From: Streptomyces corallincola
Lineage (GTDB): Bacteria; Actinomycetota; Actinomycetes; Streptomycetales; Streptomycetaceae
DNA: 64,000 nucleotides
Direction of reading: 5' to 3'
Assembly (NCBI RefSeq): GCF_019104725.1
Contig: NZ_JAHRXF010000022.1
Span: 34,656-98,655, forward strand
Of this stretch, positions 18,867-27,528 are shown one piece after another. Position numbers and translations under genes: made by a program. The notes under the pieces are model-generated. The model saw only the letters and a list, made by a program, of their open reading frames with translations. It was not told the DNA's origin and searched no databases. How positions within the stretch are numbered: the stretch's first letter is position 1; every line of letters starts with the position of its first letter.

Positions 18867-19226
18867 CTAGCGGCCGTAGACCGGGCCCGTGTACTTCTCG
18901 CCCGGGCCCTGGCCCGGCTCGTCCGGGACGAGGGACGCCTCGCGGAAGGCGAGCTGGAGGGACTTCAGACCGTCGCGCAGCGGGGCGGCGTGGAAGGAGC
19001 TGATCTCGGTGGCGCTGGCGTCCAGCAGTCCGGCCAGGCCGCTGATCAGCTTGCGGGCCTCGTCCAGGTCCTTGTACGACTCGCCCTCCTCGCTCAGCCC
19101 GAGCTTCACGGCGGCGGCGCTCATCAGGTTGACGGCGACCGTCACGATCACCTCGACGGCGGGGACCTCGGCGATGTCGCGGGTCATGGCGTCGAAGTCG
19201 GCGTTCTCAGGAGGGGTCTCACTCAT
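18867..19226 (-). CDS. DUF1844-family protein
   Basis: 119 aa acidic protein, starting MSETPPENADFDAMTRDIAE. Contains VAVNLMSAAAVKLGLSEEG and DLDEARKLISGLAGLLDASA, the DUF1844 core. No signal or membrane segment strong enough to call. ATG at 19226 with GGAGGGG upstream (reverse of 19211-19217 region). Divergent from infC, a conserved actinobacterial arrangement by recollection. Function unknown. Confidence 0.85.
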   Translation of the reverse strand: MSETPPENADFDAMTRDIAEVPAVEVIVTVAVNLMSAAAVKLGLSEEGESYKDLDEARKLISGLAGLLDASATEISSFHAAPLRDGLKSLQLAFREASLVPDEPGQGPGEKYTGPVYGR

Positions 19227-19284
19227 GCCCCACACGATAAGGCGAGCCCGCCCGGCCCCCCGACCCAGCCCCGTTCCCACCCGA

Positions 19285-19314
19285 TTGGCCGTTGTCAAGC
19301 GGTGCTGGTAATCT
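19285..19314 (+). promoter_or_regulatory. Predicted promoter of the infC operon
   Basis: TTGGCC (19285-19290), 18-nt spacer, TAATCT (19309-19314). It gives an untranslated leader of about 290 nt before infC. Confidence 0.55.
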
Positions 19315-19319
19315 GGTGA

Positions 19320-19613
19320 ACGACCGGCCGGACACCTCTGTGCCCGGCCCACAAGTGGAGGCTCCGATCTCCCACCTGACCGTCCTCCGGGACGGCGGGT
19401 CACCGGTCAGACGGTAGCCATCGTTCCGTACGGACGATGGAGCTGTCCGAGTCTGCGCCCCGCGTCCCTCGCGGCGGTGCTCCGGTTGTATGGGAGCCCC
19501 GTCTGTGACCGTCCGGGGCATTTTTTCTGCCCCAGTGCGGTTAGGTCCAGTACGTATCAGACGTAACGCGGCTGCCCGCCAGGCCGTCGCGTGGGTGCTA
19601 CCGAGGAGGGCCC
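19320..19613 (+). promoter_or_regulatory. Structured infC leader with attenuator-like terminator
   Basis: Untranslated leader with several hairpins: CCGTCC/GGACGG near 19380-19395; a 9-bp stem 19418-19426 with 19432-19440 (CCATCGT arm). An intrinsic-terminator shape follows: GCCCCG 19496-19501 with CGGGGC 19514-19519, then ATTTTTTCT. A competing hairpin (GGGGCA 19515-19520 with TGCCCC 19528-19533) would break the terminator stem. Such alternative folds are the signature of transcription attenuation. In Firmicutes this operon is attenuated by L20; whether the same ligand acts here is inference. Confidence 0.6.
19496..19528 (+). terminator. Intrinsic terminator inside the infC leader
   Basis: 6-bp GC stem (19496-19501/19514-19519), 12-nt loop, followed directly by A and six T residues. 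T-tract terminators are rare in this genome type, which makes this one stand out as a regulated attenuator rather than an ordinary terminator. Confidence 0.6.
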
Positions 19614-20300
19614 ATCAGCGCCGAGCCCCGCATCAACGACCGGATTCGCGTTCCCGAAGTGCGACTTGTCGGTCCCAGCGGCGAGCAGGTCGGGATTGTC
19701 CCGCTTGCCAAGGCCCTGGAACTCGCACAGGAGTACGACCTCGACCTCGTAGAGGTCGCGGCGAGCGCACGTCCGCCCGTGTGCAAGCTCATGGACTACG
19801 GAAAGTTCAAGTACGAGTCGGCCATGAAGGCCCGTGAGGCGCGCAAGAACCAGGCGCACACGGTCATCAAGGAGATGAAGCTCCGGCCGAAGATCGACCC
19901 GCACGACTATGACACCAAGAAGGGTCACGTCGTCCGGTTCCTCAAGCAGGGCGACAAGGTCAAGATCACGATCATGTTCCGCGGTCGTGAGCAGTCCCGC
20001 CCCGAGCTGGGCTACCGACTGCTCCAGCGTCTCGCGGAGGACGTCCAGGACCTCGGGTTCATCGAGTCGAACCCGAAGCAGGACGGCCGAAACATGATCA
20101 TGGTTCTCGGTCCGCACAAGAAGAAGACCGAGGCGATGGCCGAGGCCCGTCAGGCGCAGGAGGCCCGCAAGGCCGACGCGAAGGCCAACCCCGGCCGCTC
20201 GCAGAACGCCGCCGAGGCCCAGCTGGACGACGCCCAGCTCGACGAAGCCCCGGAAGAATTTCCGGAAGAAGCCCCGGCAGAGGCATCTGCCGAGGCGTGA
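19614..20300 (+). CDS. infC: Translation initiation factor IF-3, ATC start codon
   Basis: 228 aa. Binds the 30S subunit, blocks premature 50S joining and proofreads the start codon. The start chosen is ATC at 19614, with GAGGAGG about 6 nt upstream. It restores the conserved N-terminus (SAEPRINDRIRVPEVRLVGP); starting at the GTG at 19659 would delete it. Use of a discriminated start codon is known for infC in E. coli (AUU) and lets IF-3 repress its own synthesis. The family normally ends near residue 180; here a C-terminal acidic/Ala-rich tail (about 185-228, QLDDAQLDEAPEEFPEEAPA) is added, as in other actinobacteria. Confidence 0.93.
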   Translation: MSAEPRINDRIRVPEVRLVGPSGEQVGIVPLAKALELAQEYDLDLVEVAASARPPVCKLMDYGKFKYESAMKAREARKNQAHTVIKEMKLRPKIDPHDYDTKKGHVVRFLKQGDKVKITIMFRGREQSRPELGYRLLQRLAEDVQDLGFIESNPKQDGRNMIMVLGPHKKKTEAMAEARQAQEARKADAKANPGRSQNAAEAQLDDAQLDEAPEEFPEEAPAEASAEA

Positions 20301-20412
20301 TCCCCAGGGGCGCGAGTCCCCAGGGAGCACAACCGACCCATGAACGACGCTCCACCCGTGCCCGGTTTCACGACCGGGCACCGGAGCGCCACCGACGAGG
20401 AGATACGGCGCT

Positions 20413-20607
20413 ATGCCGAAGAACAAGTCGCACAGCGGTGCCAGCAAGCGCTTCAAGATCACCGGCTCCGGCAAGGTGCTCCGCGAGCGCGCCGGCAAGC
20501 GCCACCTGCTCGAGCACAAGTCGTCCCGCGTGACGCGCCGCCTCACCGGCAACGCCGAGATGGCCCCGGGCGACGCCGCGAAGATCAAGAAGCTTCTCGG
20601 CAAGTGA
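20413..20607 (+). CDS. rpmI: Large ribosomal subunit protein bL35
   Basis: 64 aa, very basic, starting MPKNKSHSGASKRFKITGSG and ending DAAKIKKLLGK, the full bL35 length. Second gene of the infC-rpmI-rplT operon, 112 nt after infC. Start GATACGGCGCTATG; ATG is the only option. Confidence 0.97.
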   Translation: MPKNKSHSGASKRFKITGSGKVLRERAGKRHLLEHKSSRVTRRLTGNAEMAPGDAAKIKKLLGK

Positions 20608-20705
20608 CGTCGCGGCGCCCCCTGAGCGCCGTACGTCTTCACCGGGACCCAATCGTTTCCGGGCCGTGTGCACACCCCCACGGCCCCGCTACAAGGAGTT
20701 AACAA

Positions 20706-21089
20706 GTGGCACGCGTCAAGCGGGCAGTCAACGCCCACAAGAAGCGCCGGGCGATCCTGGAGCAGGCCTCCGGCTACCGTGGTCAGCGTTCGCGCCTGTA
20801 CCGCAAGGCCAAGGAGCAGGTCACCCACTCGCTGGTCTACAACTACAACGACCGCAAGAAGCGCAAGGGTGACTTCCGTCAGCTCTGGATCCAGCGGATC
20901 AACGCCGCTGCCCGCGCCAACGGCATCACGTACAACCGCTTCATCCAGGGTCTGAAGGCCGCCAGCATCGAGGTGGACCGCAAGATCCTGGCCGAGCTGG
21001 CCGTGAACGACGCGAACGCCTTCGCGGCGCTCGTCGAGGTCGCGCAGAAGGCGCTGCCCTCCGACGTCAACGCGCCGAAGGCCGCGTGA
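20706..21089 (+). CDS. rplT: Large ribosomal subunit protein bL20
   Basis: 127 aa, basic, starting MARVKRAVNAHKKRRAILEQ with GYRGQRSRLYRKAKEQV; assembles with 23S rRNA and in some bacteria autoregulates this operon. GTG start with AAGGAGT 7-8 nt upstream. The C-terminus is slightly extended (SDVNAPKAA). Followed by a very strong terminator. Confidence 0.97.
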   Translation: MARVKRAVNAHKKRRAILEQASGYRGQRSRLYRKAKEQVTHSLVYNYNDRKKRKGDFRQLWIQRINAAARANGITYNRFIQGLKAASIEVDRKILAELAVNDANAFAALVEVAQKALPSDVNAPKAA

Positions 21090-21117
21090 CGCTGCGCTGG
21101 CTCTAGCCGGCGCCCCA

Positions 21118-21153
21118 CAGGACCCGCAGGCCGTCCACGGCCTGCGGGTCCTG
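21118..21153 (+). terminator. Terminator of the infC-rpmI-rplT operon
   Basis: Perfect 17-bp stem (21118-21134 with 21137-21153; CAGGACCCGCAGGCCGT arm) with a 2-nt formal loop, then CTCTTT. Lies 29 nt after rplT. Confidence 0.9.
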
Positions 21154-21180
21154 CTCTTTGGGTGGGCTCGGGTGCTTGAT

Positions 21181-21226
21181 CGGCCGCGGGTCCGTCGTGG
21201 CTTGTCGCGCAGTTCCCCGCGCCCCT
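21181..21226. repeat. 46-bp dispersed intergenic repeat, copy 1
   Basis: Matches 39220-39265 at 42 of 46 positions, including an identical 23-nt block (21204-21226; core CGCGCAGTTCCCCGCGCCCC). Followed here by a self-complementary GCGCCCC/GGGGCGC hairpin. I recognise this core as frequent between streptomycete genes; its role is unknown. Confidence 0.8.
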
Positions 21227-21261
21227 CACGGGGCGCCTCCCCCGATGATCGAAAGTGTGAG

Positions 21262-22128
<867 letters not shown>

Positions 22129-22206
22129 CGGTCCGTTCGGCGCTAGGGTCTTCGGACGGGGACGGACGGGCCGGGTGTGCGCCGGGCGAGAGGTGGGGTT
22201 GCGGGG

Positions 22207-23361
22207 ATGAGGGTGGTCCGCACCGGCGGGGAGCCGGAGGCGCGGCGCGCGGACGGCACCGGCGGGTCCCGTACGGGAACCGGCGACGGCACGGCGACCG
22301 CCGCCGACGGGCTCGACGCCGATCTGCTGCCGGACGGCCTGGTCGTCGCCGACGAGCGCGGCCGGATCGTCGGGTTCAACGCCGCCGCCGAACGCATCAC
22401 GGCCGTACGCGCCGCCGACGCCCTAGGGGAGCCGCTGGAGAAGGCGCTGCCGCTGGAGGACCTGGAGGGGCGCCGCTGGTGGCAGCTCACCGACCCGTAC
22501 GGCGGCCTCGCCATCCGGGTCCGCCAGCCGGAACGCAACCTGCTGCTGCCCGGCGGCCGTGAGGTGCTGGTCTCCGCCCGCTACGTGCGCCGCGCACCGC
22601 TCGGCCCGGTGAGCCGGATCGTCGTCGCCCTGCGCGACACCGAGGCCCGGCGCCGTACCGAACGCAGCCACGCCGAGCTGATAGCGACCGTCGCCCACGA
22701 ACTGCGCTCCCCGCTGACCTCGGTGAAGGGCTTCACCGCCACCCTGCTCGCCAAGTGGGAGCGGTTCACCGACGACCAGAAGCGGCTGATGCTGGAGACC
22801 GTGGACGCCGACGCCGACCGCGTCACCCGGCTCATCGCCGAACTCCTCGACATCTCCCGCATCGACTCCGGACGGCTGGAGCTGCGCCGCCAGCCCGTGG
22901 ACATCGGCACCGCCGTGGGCCGGCACATCCAGGCGCACGTGGCCGCCGGGCGCCCCGCCGACCGCTTCCTGCTCCGGGTCGAGCAGCCGCTGCCCGCCCT
23001 GTGGGCCGACCCCGACAAGGTCGATCAGGTGCTGAGCAACCTGCTGGAAAATGCCGTGCGGCACGGCGGCGGAACCGTCACCATCGAGGTCACGCCCACC
23101 GCATCCCCGCGCGAGGGCGAGGAAACCGCCACGTCGGTCACGGTGAGCGACGAGGGGCCCGGCATCCCGGAGGAGTCCATGAACCGCGTCTTCACCCGCT
23201 TCTGGCGGGGCAGCAAGCGCGGCGGCACCGGCCTCGGGCTGTACATCGTCAAGGGCATCGTGGAGGCCCACGGTGGCACCATCACGGTCGGCCGCGCACC
23301 CGGTGGCGGCGCGCGGTTCCGATTCACCCTGCCCGTGGCGGCCCCGGCCTACCTGGCCTGA
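22207..23361 (+). CDS. Soluble PAS-domain sensor histidine kinase
   Basis: 384 aa, no transmembrane helices. A PAS domain (about 38-145: LLPDGLVVADERGRIVGFNA) is followed by HisKA with phospho-accepting His164 (IATVAHELRSPLTSVKGF). The HATPase domain has the N-box around Asn282 (LLENAVRHGG), G1 VSDEGPGIPEE and G2 GGTGLGLYIVKG. ATG at 22207 follows GAGGTGGGG; a TAGGGT -10 lies at 22144-22149. No response-regulator gene is adjacent, so it is an orphan kinase here. Signal and partner unknown. Confidence 0.92.
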   Translation: MRVVRTGGEPEARRADGTGGSRTGTGDGTATAADGLDADLLPDGLVVADERGRIVGFNAAAERITAVRAADALGEPLEKALPLEDLEGRRWWQLTDPYGGLAIRVRQPERNLLLPGGREVLVSARYVRRAPLGPVSRIVVALRDTEARRRTERSHAELIATVAHELRSPLTSVKGFTATLLAKWERFTDDQKRLMLETVDADADRVTRLIAELLDISRIDSGRLELRRQPVDIGTAVGRHIQAHVAAGRPADRFLLRVEQPLPALWADPDKVDQVLSNLLENAVRHGGGTVTIEVTPTASPREGEETATSVTVSDEGPGIPEESMNRVFTRFWRGSKRGGTGLGLYIVKGIVEAHGGTITVGRAPGGGARFRFTLPVAAPAYLA

Positions 23362-23503
23362 GGCGCACCACGGGCTCAGCGGCTCGCACCACCCCGTTAG
23401 ACTCGGCCTCTGGCACCTTGTGTCCTCACAGGCTGTGTCCTTTGCGCGGCGCACCTGCCGGTGACGGGGACCGTCCGCCAGACGATCGGAAGCACGGGAA
23501 GAG

Positions 23504-24625
23504 ATGTCGGCACCCAATAAGTCGTACGACCCTGTCGAGGTCGAGGCGTTGAAACCGGAAGAGATCGAGCGCATGCGGGACGAGGCGTTCGCCGCCTTCG
23601 CCGCGGCGGACTCCCTCGACGCCCTGCACGAGGCCAAGGTCGCCCACACCGGTCCGGCGTCCCCGCTGAGCCTCGCCAACCGCGAGATCGGCGCCCTGCC
23701 CCCGCACGCCAAGGCGGACGCCGGGAAGCGCGTCGGCATGGCGCGCGGCGCGGTCTCCAAGGCGCTCACCGCCCGCCAGGCCGAGCTGGAGGCGGAGCGG
23801 GACACCCGTGTGCTGGTCGAGGAGGACGTGGACGTCACCCTGCCGTACGACCGCGTCCCGGCCGGTGCCCGGCACCCGCTGACCACGCTGTCGGAGCGCA
23901 TCGAGGACGTCTTCGTGGCGATGGGCTACGAGGTCGCCGAGGGCCCCGAGGTCGAGGCGGAGTGGTTCAACTTCGACGCCCTCAACATCGGCCCCGACCA
24001 TCCGGCGCGCGGTGAGGCCGACACGTTCTTCGTGGACGGCGGCTCCGGCGGCACCGAGTCCGGTGTCGTGCTGCGCACCCACACCTCGCCCGTGCAGATC
24101 CGCTCGCTGCTCTCCCGCGAGCTGCCGGTGTACGTGATCTGCCCCGGCCGGGTGTACCGCACCGACGAGCTGGACGCCACGCACACCCCGGTCTTCCACC
24201 AGGTCGAGCTGCTCGCCGTGGACGAGGGCCTGACGATGGCCGACCTCAAGGGCACCCTGGACCACATGGTGCGGTCGCTCTTCGGGGCGGGCATGGAGAC
24301 CCGGCTGCGGCCGAACTTCTTCCCGTTCACCGAGCCGTCCGCCGAGATGGACATGGTCTGCTACGTCTGCCGCGGCGAGTCCGTCGGCAACCCCGACCGG
24401 CCCTGCCGCACCTGCTCCAGCGAGGGCTGGATCGAGCTGGGCGGCTGCGGCATGGTCAACCCCCGGGTGCTGGCCGCCTGCGGGGTGGACCCGGAGAAGT
24501 ACAGCGGCTTCGCCTTCGGGTTCGGCATCGAACGGATGCTGATGTTCCGCCACAACGTCGAAGACATGCGAGACATGGTCGAGGGTGACATCCGGTTCAC
24601 CCGGCCGTTCGGGATGGAGATCTGA
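23504..24625 (+). CDS. pheS: Phenylalanyl-tRNA synthetase alpha subunit
   Basis: 373 aa class II synthetase catalytic subunit. N-terminal coiled-coil part (residues 1-95), motif 2-like FHQVELLAVDEG, and motif 3 GFGIERMLMFRHNV. Charges tRNA-Phe in an alpha2beta2 complex with PheT. ATG at 23504 follows CGGGAAGAG. A TAGACT -10 element is at 23398-23403, giving a leader of about 95 nt; no Phe-rich leader peptide or T-box was seen. Stop overlaps pheT ATG by one base. Confidence 0.97.
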   Translation: MSAPNKSYDPVEVEALKPEEIERMRDEAFAAFAAADSLDALHEAKVAHTGPASPLSLANREIGALPPHAKADAGKRVGMARGAVSKALTARQAELEAERDTRVLVEEDVDVTLPYDRVPAGARHPLTTLSERIEDVFVAMGYEVAEGPEVEAEWFNFDALNIGPDHPARGEADTFFVDGGSGGTESGVVLRTHTSPVQIRSLLSRELPVYVICPGRVYRTDELDATHTPVFHQVELLAVDEGLTMADLKGTLDHMVRSLFGAGMETRLRPNFFPFTEPSAEMDMVCYVCRGESVGNPDRPCRTCSSEGWIELGGCGMVNPRVLAACGVDPEKYSGFAFGFGIERMLMFRHNVEDMRDMVEGDIRFTRPFGMEI

Positions 24626-27138
24626 TGCGGGTCCCGCTTTCCTGGCTGCGGGAGTACGTCGATCTCCCCGCCACCGAGACCGGCCGTGACGTCCAGGCCG
24701 CCCTCATCTCCTCCGGTCTGGAGGTCGAGACCGTCGAGCAGCTCGGCGAGGGTCTCAAGGGCCCGCTGGTCGTCGGTCAGGTCCTCACCATCGAGGAGCT
24801 GGAGGGCTTCAAGAAGCCCATCCGCTTCTGCACCGTGGACGTCGGCACCGCCAACGGCACCGGTGAGCCGCAGGAGATCGTCTGCGGCGCCCGGAACTTC
24901 GCCGTCGGCGACAAGGTCGTCGTGGTGCTGCCCGGCGCGGTGCTGCCCGGCGACTTCTCGATCAGCGCCCGCAAGACGTACGGCAAGACCTCCCACGGCA
25001 TGATCTGCTCCACCGACGAGCTGGGCATGGGCGACGACGGCACGCACGGCATCATCGTGCTGCCGCCGGAGACCGAGGTCGGCCGGGACGCCATCGAGCT
25101 GCTGGAACTCGTGGACGAGGTCCTGGACATCGCCGTCACCGCCAACCGGGGCGACTGCCTGTCCATCCGCGGTGTCGCCCGTGAGGCCGCCATCGCCTAC
25201 GGCCTGCCGCTGCGCGACCCGGCCCTGCTGGACGTGCCCGCGCCGAACGCCTTCGGCTACCCGGTACGGGTCACCGAGCCCCTCGGCTGCGACCGCTTCA
25301 CCGCGCGCACCGTCACCGGGATCGGCCCCGAGGCACGCTCCCCGATGTGGCTGACCCGACGGCTGCAGAAGGTCGGCATCCGTCCGATCTCCCTCGCCGT
25401 GGACGTCACCAACTACGTGATGACGGAGCTGGGCCAGCCCCTGCACGCCTACGACCGCTCCCTGGTCCGGGGCACCCTCGGTGTCCGCCGGGCCGCCGGG
25501 GGCGAGAAGCTCGTCACCCTCGACGGCGTCGAGCGCACCCTGCACACCGACGACCTCGTCATCACCGACGAGCGCGGGCCGATCGGCCTCGCCGGGGTGA
25601 TGGGCGGCGCCGAGACCGAGATCGCCGACCACGACGACACCGAGAAGACCACCACCGGCGTGGTGATCGAGGCGGCCCACTTCGACGCCGTCTCCATCGC
25701 CCGTACGGCCCGGCGGCACAAGCTCTCCACCGAGGCGTCCCGGCGCTTCGAGCGGGGCGTGGACCCGCGTGCCGGTGCCGCCGCCGCGCAGCGCACCGTC
25801 GATCTGCTGGTCCTGCTGGCCGGGGGCACCGCCGAGTCCGGTGTCACCGAGGTCGTCGCGCCCGCCGCGCCGCACACCGTGACGCTCCCCGCCGACCACC
25901 CCGACCGGGTCGCGGGCGTGACCTACGGGCGGGAGACCGTCGTACGGCGGCTCCAGGAGATCGGCTGCGACGTGTCCGGGCAGGACGAACTGACCGTCAC
26001 CGTCCCGTCCTGGCGGCCCGACCTCGCCGCGCCGAACGACCTGGCCGAAGAGGTCATCAGGCTGGAGGGCTACGAGAACCTGCCCGCCACGCTGCCCAAG
26101 CCGCCGTCCGGCCGCGGTCTCACCGCCCGGCAGCGGCTGCACCGGCGGGTCGGCCGCGCGCTGGCCGGTGCCGGGTTCGTGGAGGCCCCGGCCTACCCGT
26201 TCCTCGCCGAGCAGGTCTTCGACCAGCTGGGCCTGGCGCAGGACGACCCGGCACGCCGTGTCGTGAAGCTCACCAACCCGCTGAACGACGAGGAGCCCGC
26301 GCTCCGCACCACGCTGCTGCCCGGTCTGCTGGCCGCGCTGCGCCGCAACGACGGCCGGGGCTCGCACGACCTCGCCCTCTTCGAGACGGGCCTGGTCTTC
26401 CTGCCCCGCGCCGAGTACCGCGCCGCCGTGCGGCTCCCGGTGGACCGCCGTCCCTCCGGCGAGGAGATCGCCGTCCTCGACTCCGCGCTGCCCGAGCAGC
26501 CCCGGCACGTGGCCGCCGTCCTCGCCGGTGCCCGCGAGCAGGCCGGCTGGTGGGGCAGGGGCCGTCCGGCGGACTGGGCCGACGCGGTCGAGGCCGCCCG
26601 CACGGTCGCCGCCGCCGCCGGTGCCGAACTCCTCGTCCGCAAGGGGCAGTACGGCCCCTGGCACCCCGGCCGCTGCGCCGAGCTGGTGGTCGTGGCGGAC
26701 GGCGCCGAACGCGTCGTCGGCCACGCGGGCGAGCTGCACCCGCGCGTCGTGAAGTCCCTCGGCCTGCCCGAGCGGACCTGCGCGATGGAACTCGACCTGG
26801 ACGCCCTCGCGGCCGTCGGCAACGACACCCCGCAGGCACCCGGCATCTCCGCCTTCCCCGTCGCCACCCAGGACGTCGCCCTCGTCGTGGACCACCCGGT
26901 CCCGGCCGCCGACGTCGAGGCCGCCCTGCGCGCCGGTGCCGGTGAACTCCTGGAGTCCATCCGCCTGTTCGACGTCTACGAGAACGCCGAGCAGCTCGGT
27001 GCGGGCCGCAAGTCCCTCGCCTACGCCCTCCGCTTCCGTGCCCCCGACCGCACCCTCACGGTGGACGAGGCATCGGCGGCCAGGGACGCGGCGGTGGCCC
27101 TGGCGGGCGAACGCACGGGGGCGACCCTGCGCGCCTGA
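24625..27138 (+). CDS. pheT: Phenylalanyl-tRNA synthetase beta subunit
   Basis: 837 aa, full family length. N-terminal tRNA-binding OB domain (about 40-155), B3/B4 editing domain (about 210-380; SLAVDVTNYVMTELGQPLHA), B5 domain (about 400-480), catalytic-like core, and C-terminal anticodon-binding FDX-ACB domain (about 745-837; FPVATQDVALVVDHPVPAAD). Translationally coupled to pheS (TGATG). Followed by a 25-bp hairpin. Confidence 0.97.
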   Translation: MRVPLSWLREYVDLPATETGRDVQAALISSGLEVETVEQLGEGLKGPLVVGQVLTIEELEGFKKPIRFCTVDVGTANGTGEPQEIVCGARNFAVGDKVVVVLPGAVLPGDFSISARKTYGKTSHGMICSTDELGMGDDGTHGIIVLPPETEVGRDAIELLELVDEVLDIAVTANRGDCLSIRGVAREAAIAYGLPLRDPALLDVPAPNAFGYPVRVTEPLGCDRFTARTVTGIGPEARSPMWLTRRLQKVGIRPISLAVDVTNYVMTELGQPLHAYDRSLVRGTLGVRRAAGGEKLVTLDGVERTLHTDDLVITDERGPIGLAGVMGGAETEIADHDDTEKTTTGVVIEAAHFDAVSIARTARRHKLSTEASRRFERGVDPRAGAAAAQRTVDLLVLLAGGTAESGVTEVVAPAAPHTVTLPADHPDRVAGVTYGRETVVRRLQEIGCDVSGQDELTVTVPSWRPDLAAPNDLAEEVIRLEGYENLPATLPKPPSGRGLTARQRLHRRVGRALAGAGFVEAPAYPFLAEQVFDQLGLAQDDPARRVVKLTNPLNDEEPALRTTLLPGLLAALRRNDGRGSHDLALFETGLVFLPRAEYRAAVRLPVDRRPSGEEIAVLDSALPEQPRHVAAVLAGAREQAGWWGRGRPADWADAVEAARTVAAAAGAELLVRKGQYGPWHPGRCAELVVVADGAERVVGHAGELHPRVVKSLGLPERTCAMELDLDALAAVGNDTPQAPGISAFPVATQDVALVVDHPVPAADVEAALRAGAGELLESIRLFDVYENAEQLGAGRKSLAYALRFRAPDRTLTVDEASAARDAAVALAGERTGATLRA

Positions 27139-27146
27139 CCGGCACA

Positions 27147-27200
27147 GCACGACGACGGCCGTCGCACTCCCGACCGGGAGTGCGACGGCCGTCGTCGTGC
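27147..27200. terminator. Terminator of pheST
   Basis: Perfect 25-bp inverted repeat (27147-27171 with 27176-27200) and a 4-nt loop GACC, starting 8 nt after the pheT stop. No T-tract. Confidence 0.9.
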
Positions 27201-27460
27201 CCGCTCCCCGAGCCCCGGCTCACCCGTCCGAGCGGGAATCCCCGGCGCGGCAGGGCGTGCCGGTGGAGGGATGGCCGGAATCGGCGGGGGCCTGTCGGGG
27301 CCGGTCCGCCCGACGCACCCGAGTACCACGCCTCGCCCCGGCCGGGCCGCCGTTGATCTGAGGGGGAGCCGACGGCCCGGCGGGTCTCTTGCGAGGGGGC
27401 CGAGTCAACCGGCCCGGACCGCCGTGCGACAGCGCGCGCACGGTACCGGTGCCCGTACTC

Positions 27461-27496
27461 CGTTCACACCCCGTGTGAACGCGGACGCACTACGCT
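27461..27496 (+). promoter_or_regulatory. Promoter region with GTTCACAC-N3-GTGTGAAC palindrome
   Basis: Perfect 8-bp arms at 27461-27468 and 27472-27479, immediately upstream of a TACGCT -10 element (27491-27496) and 50 nt before the NsdA-like start. The position overlaps the expected -35 region, which fits a repressor or an overlapping activator site. No other signal was seen in the rest of 27201-27528. Confidence 0.55.
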
Positions 27497-27528
27497 GACG
27501 GCACTTGAGGTCACTCGGGGGGCCACCC

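Noticed and set aside
19659..20300. infC starting at GTG 19659
   Set aside because: Removes the conserved IF-3 N-terminus, which continues in frame to an ATC with an ideal SD.
23404..23503. Phe leader peptide attenuating pheST
   Set aside because: The short frame ending near 23464 has a single Phe codon and no terminator hairpin follows.
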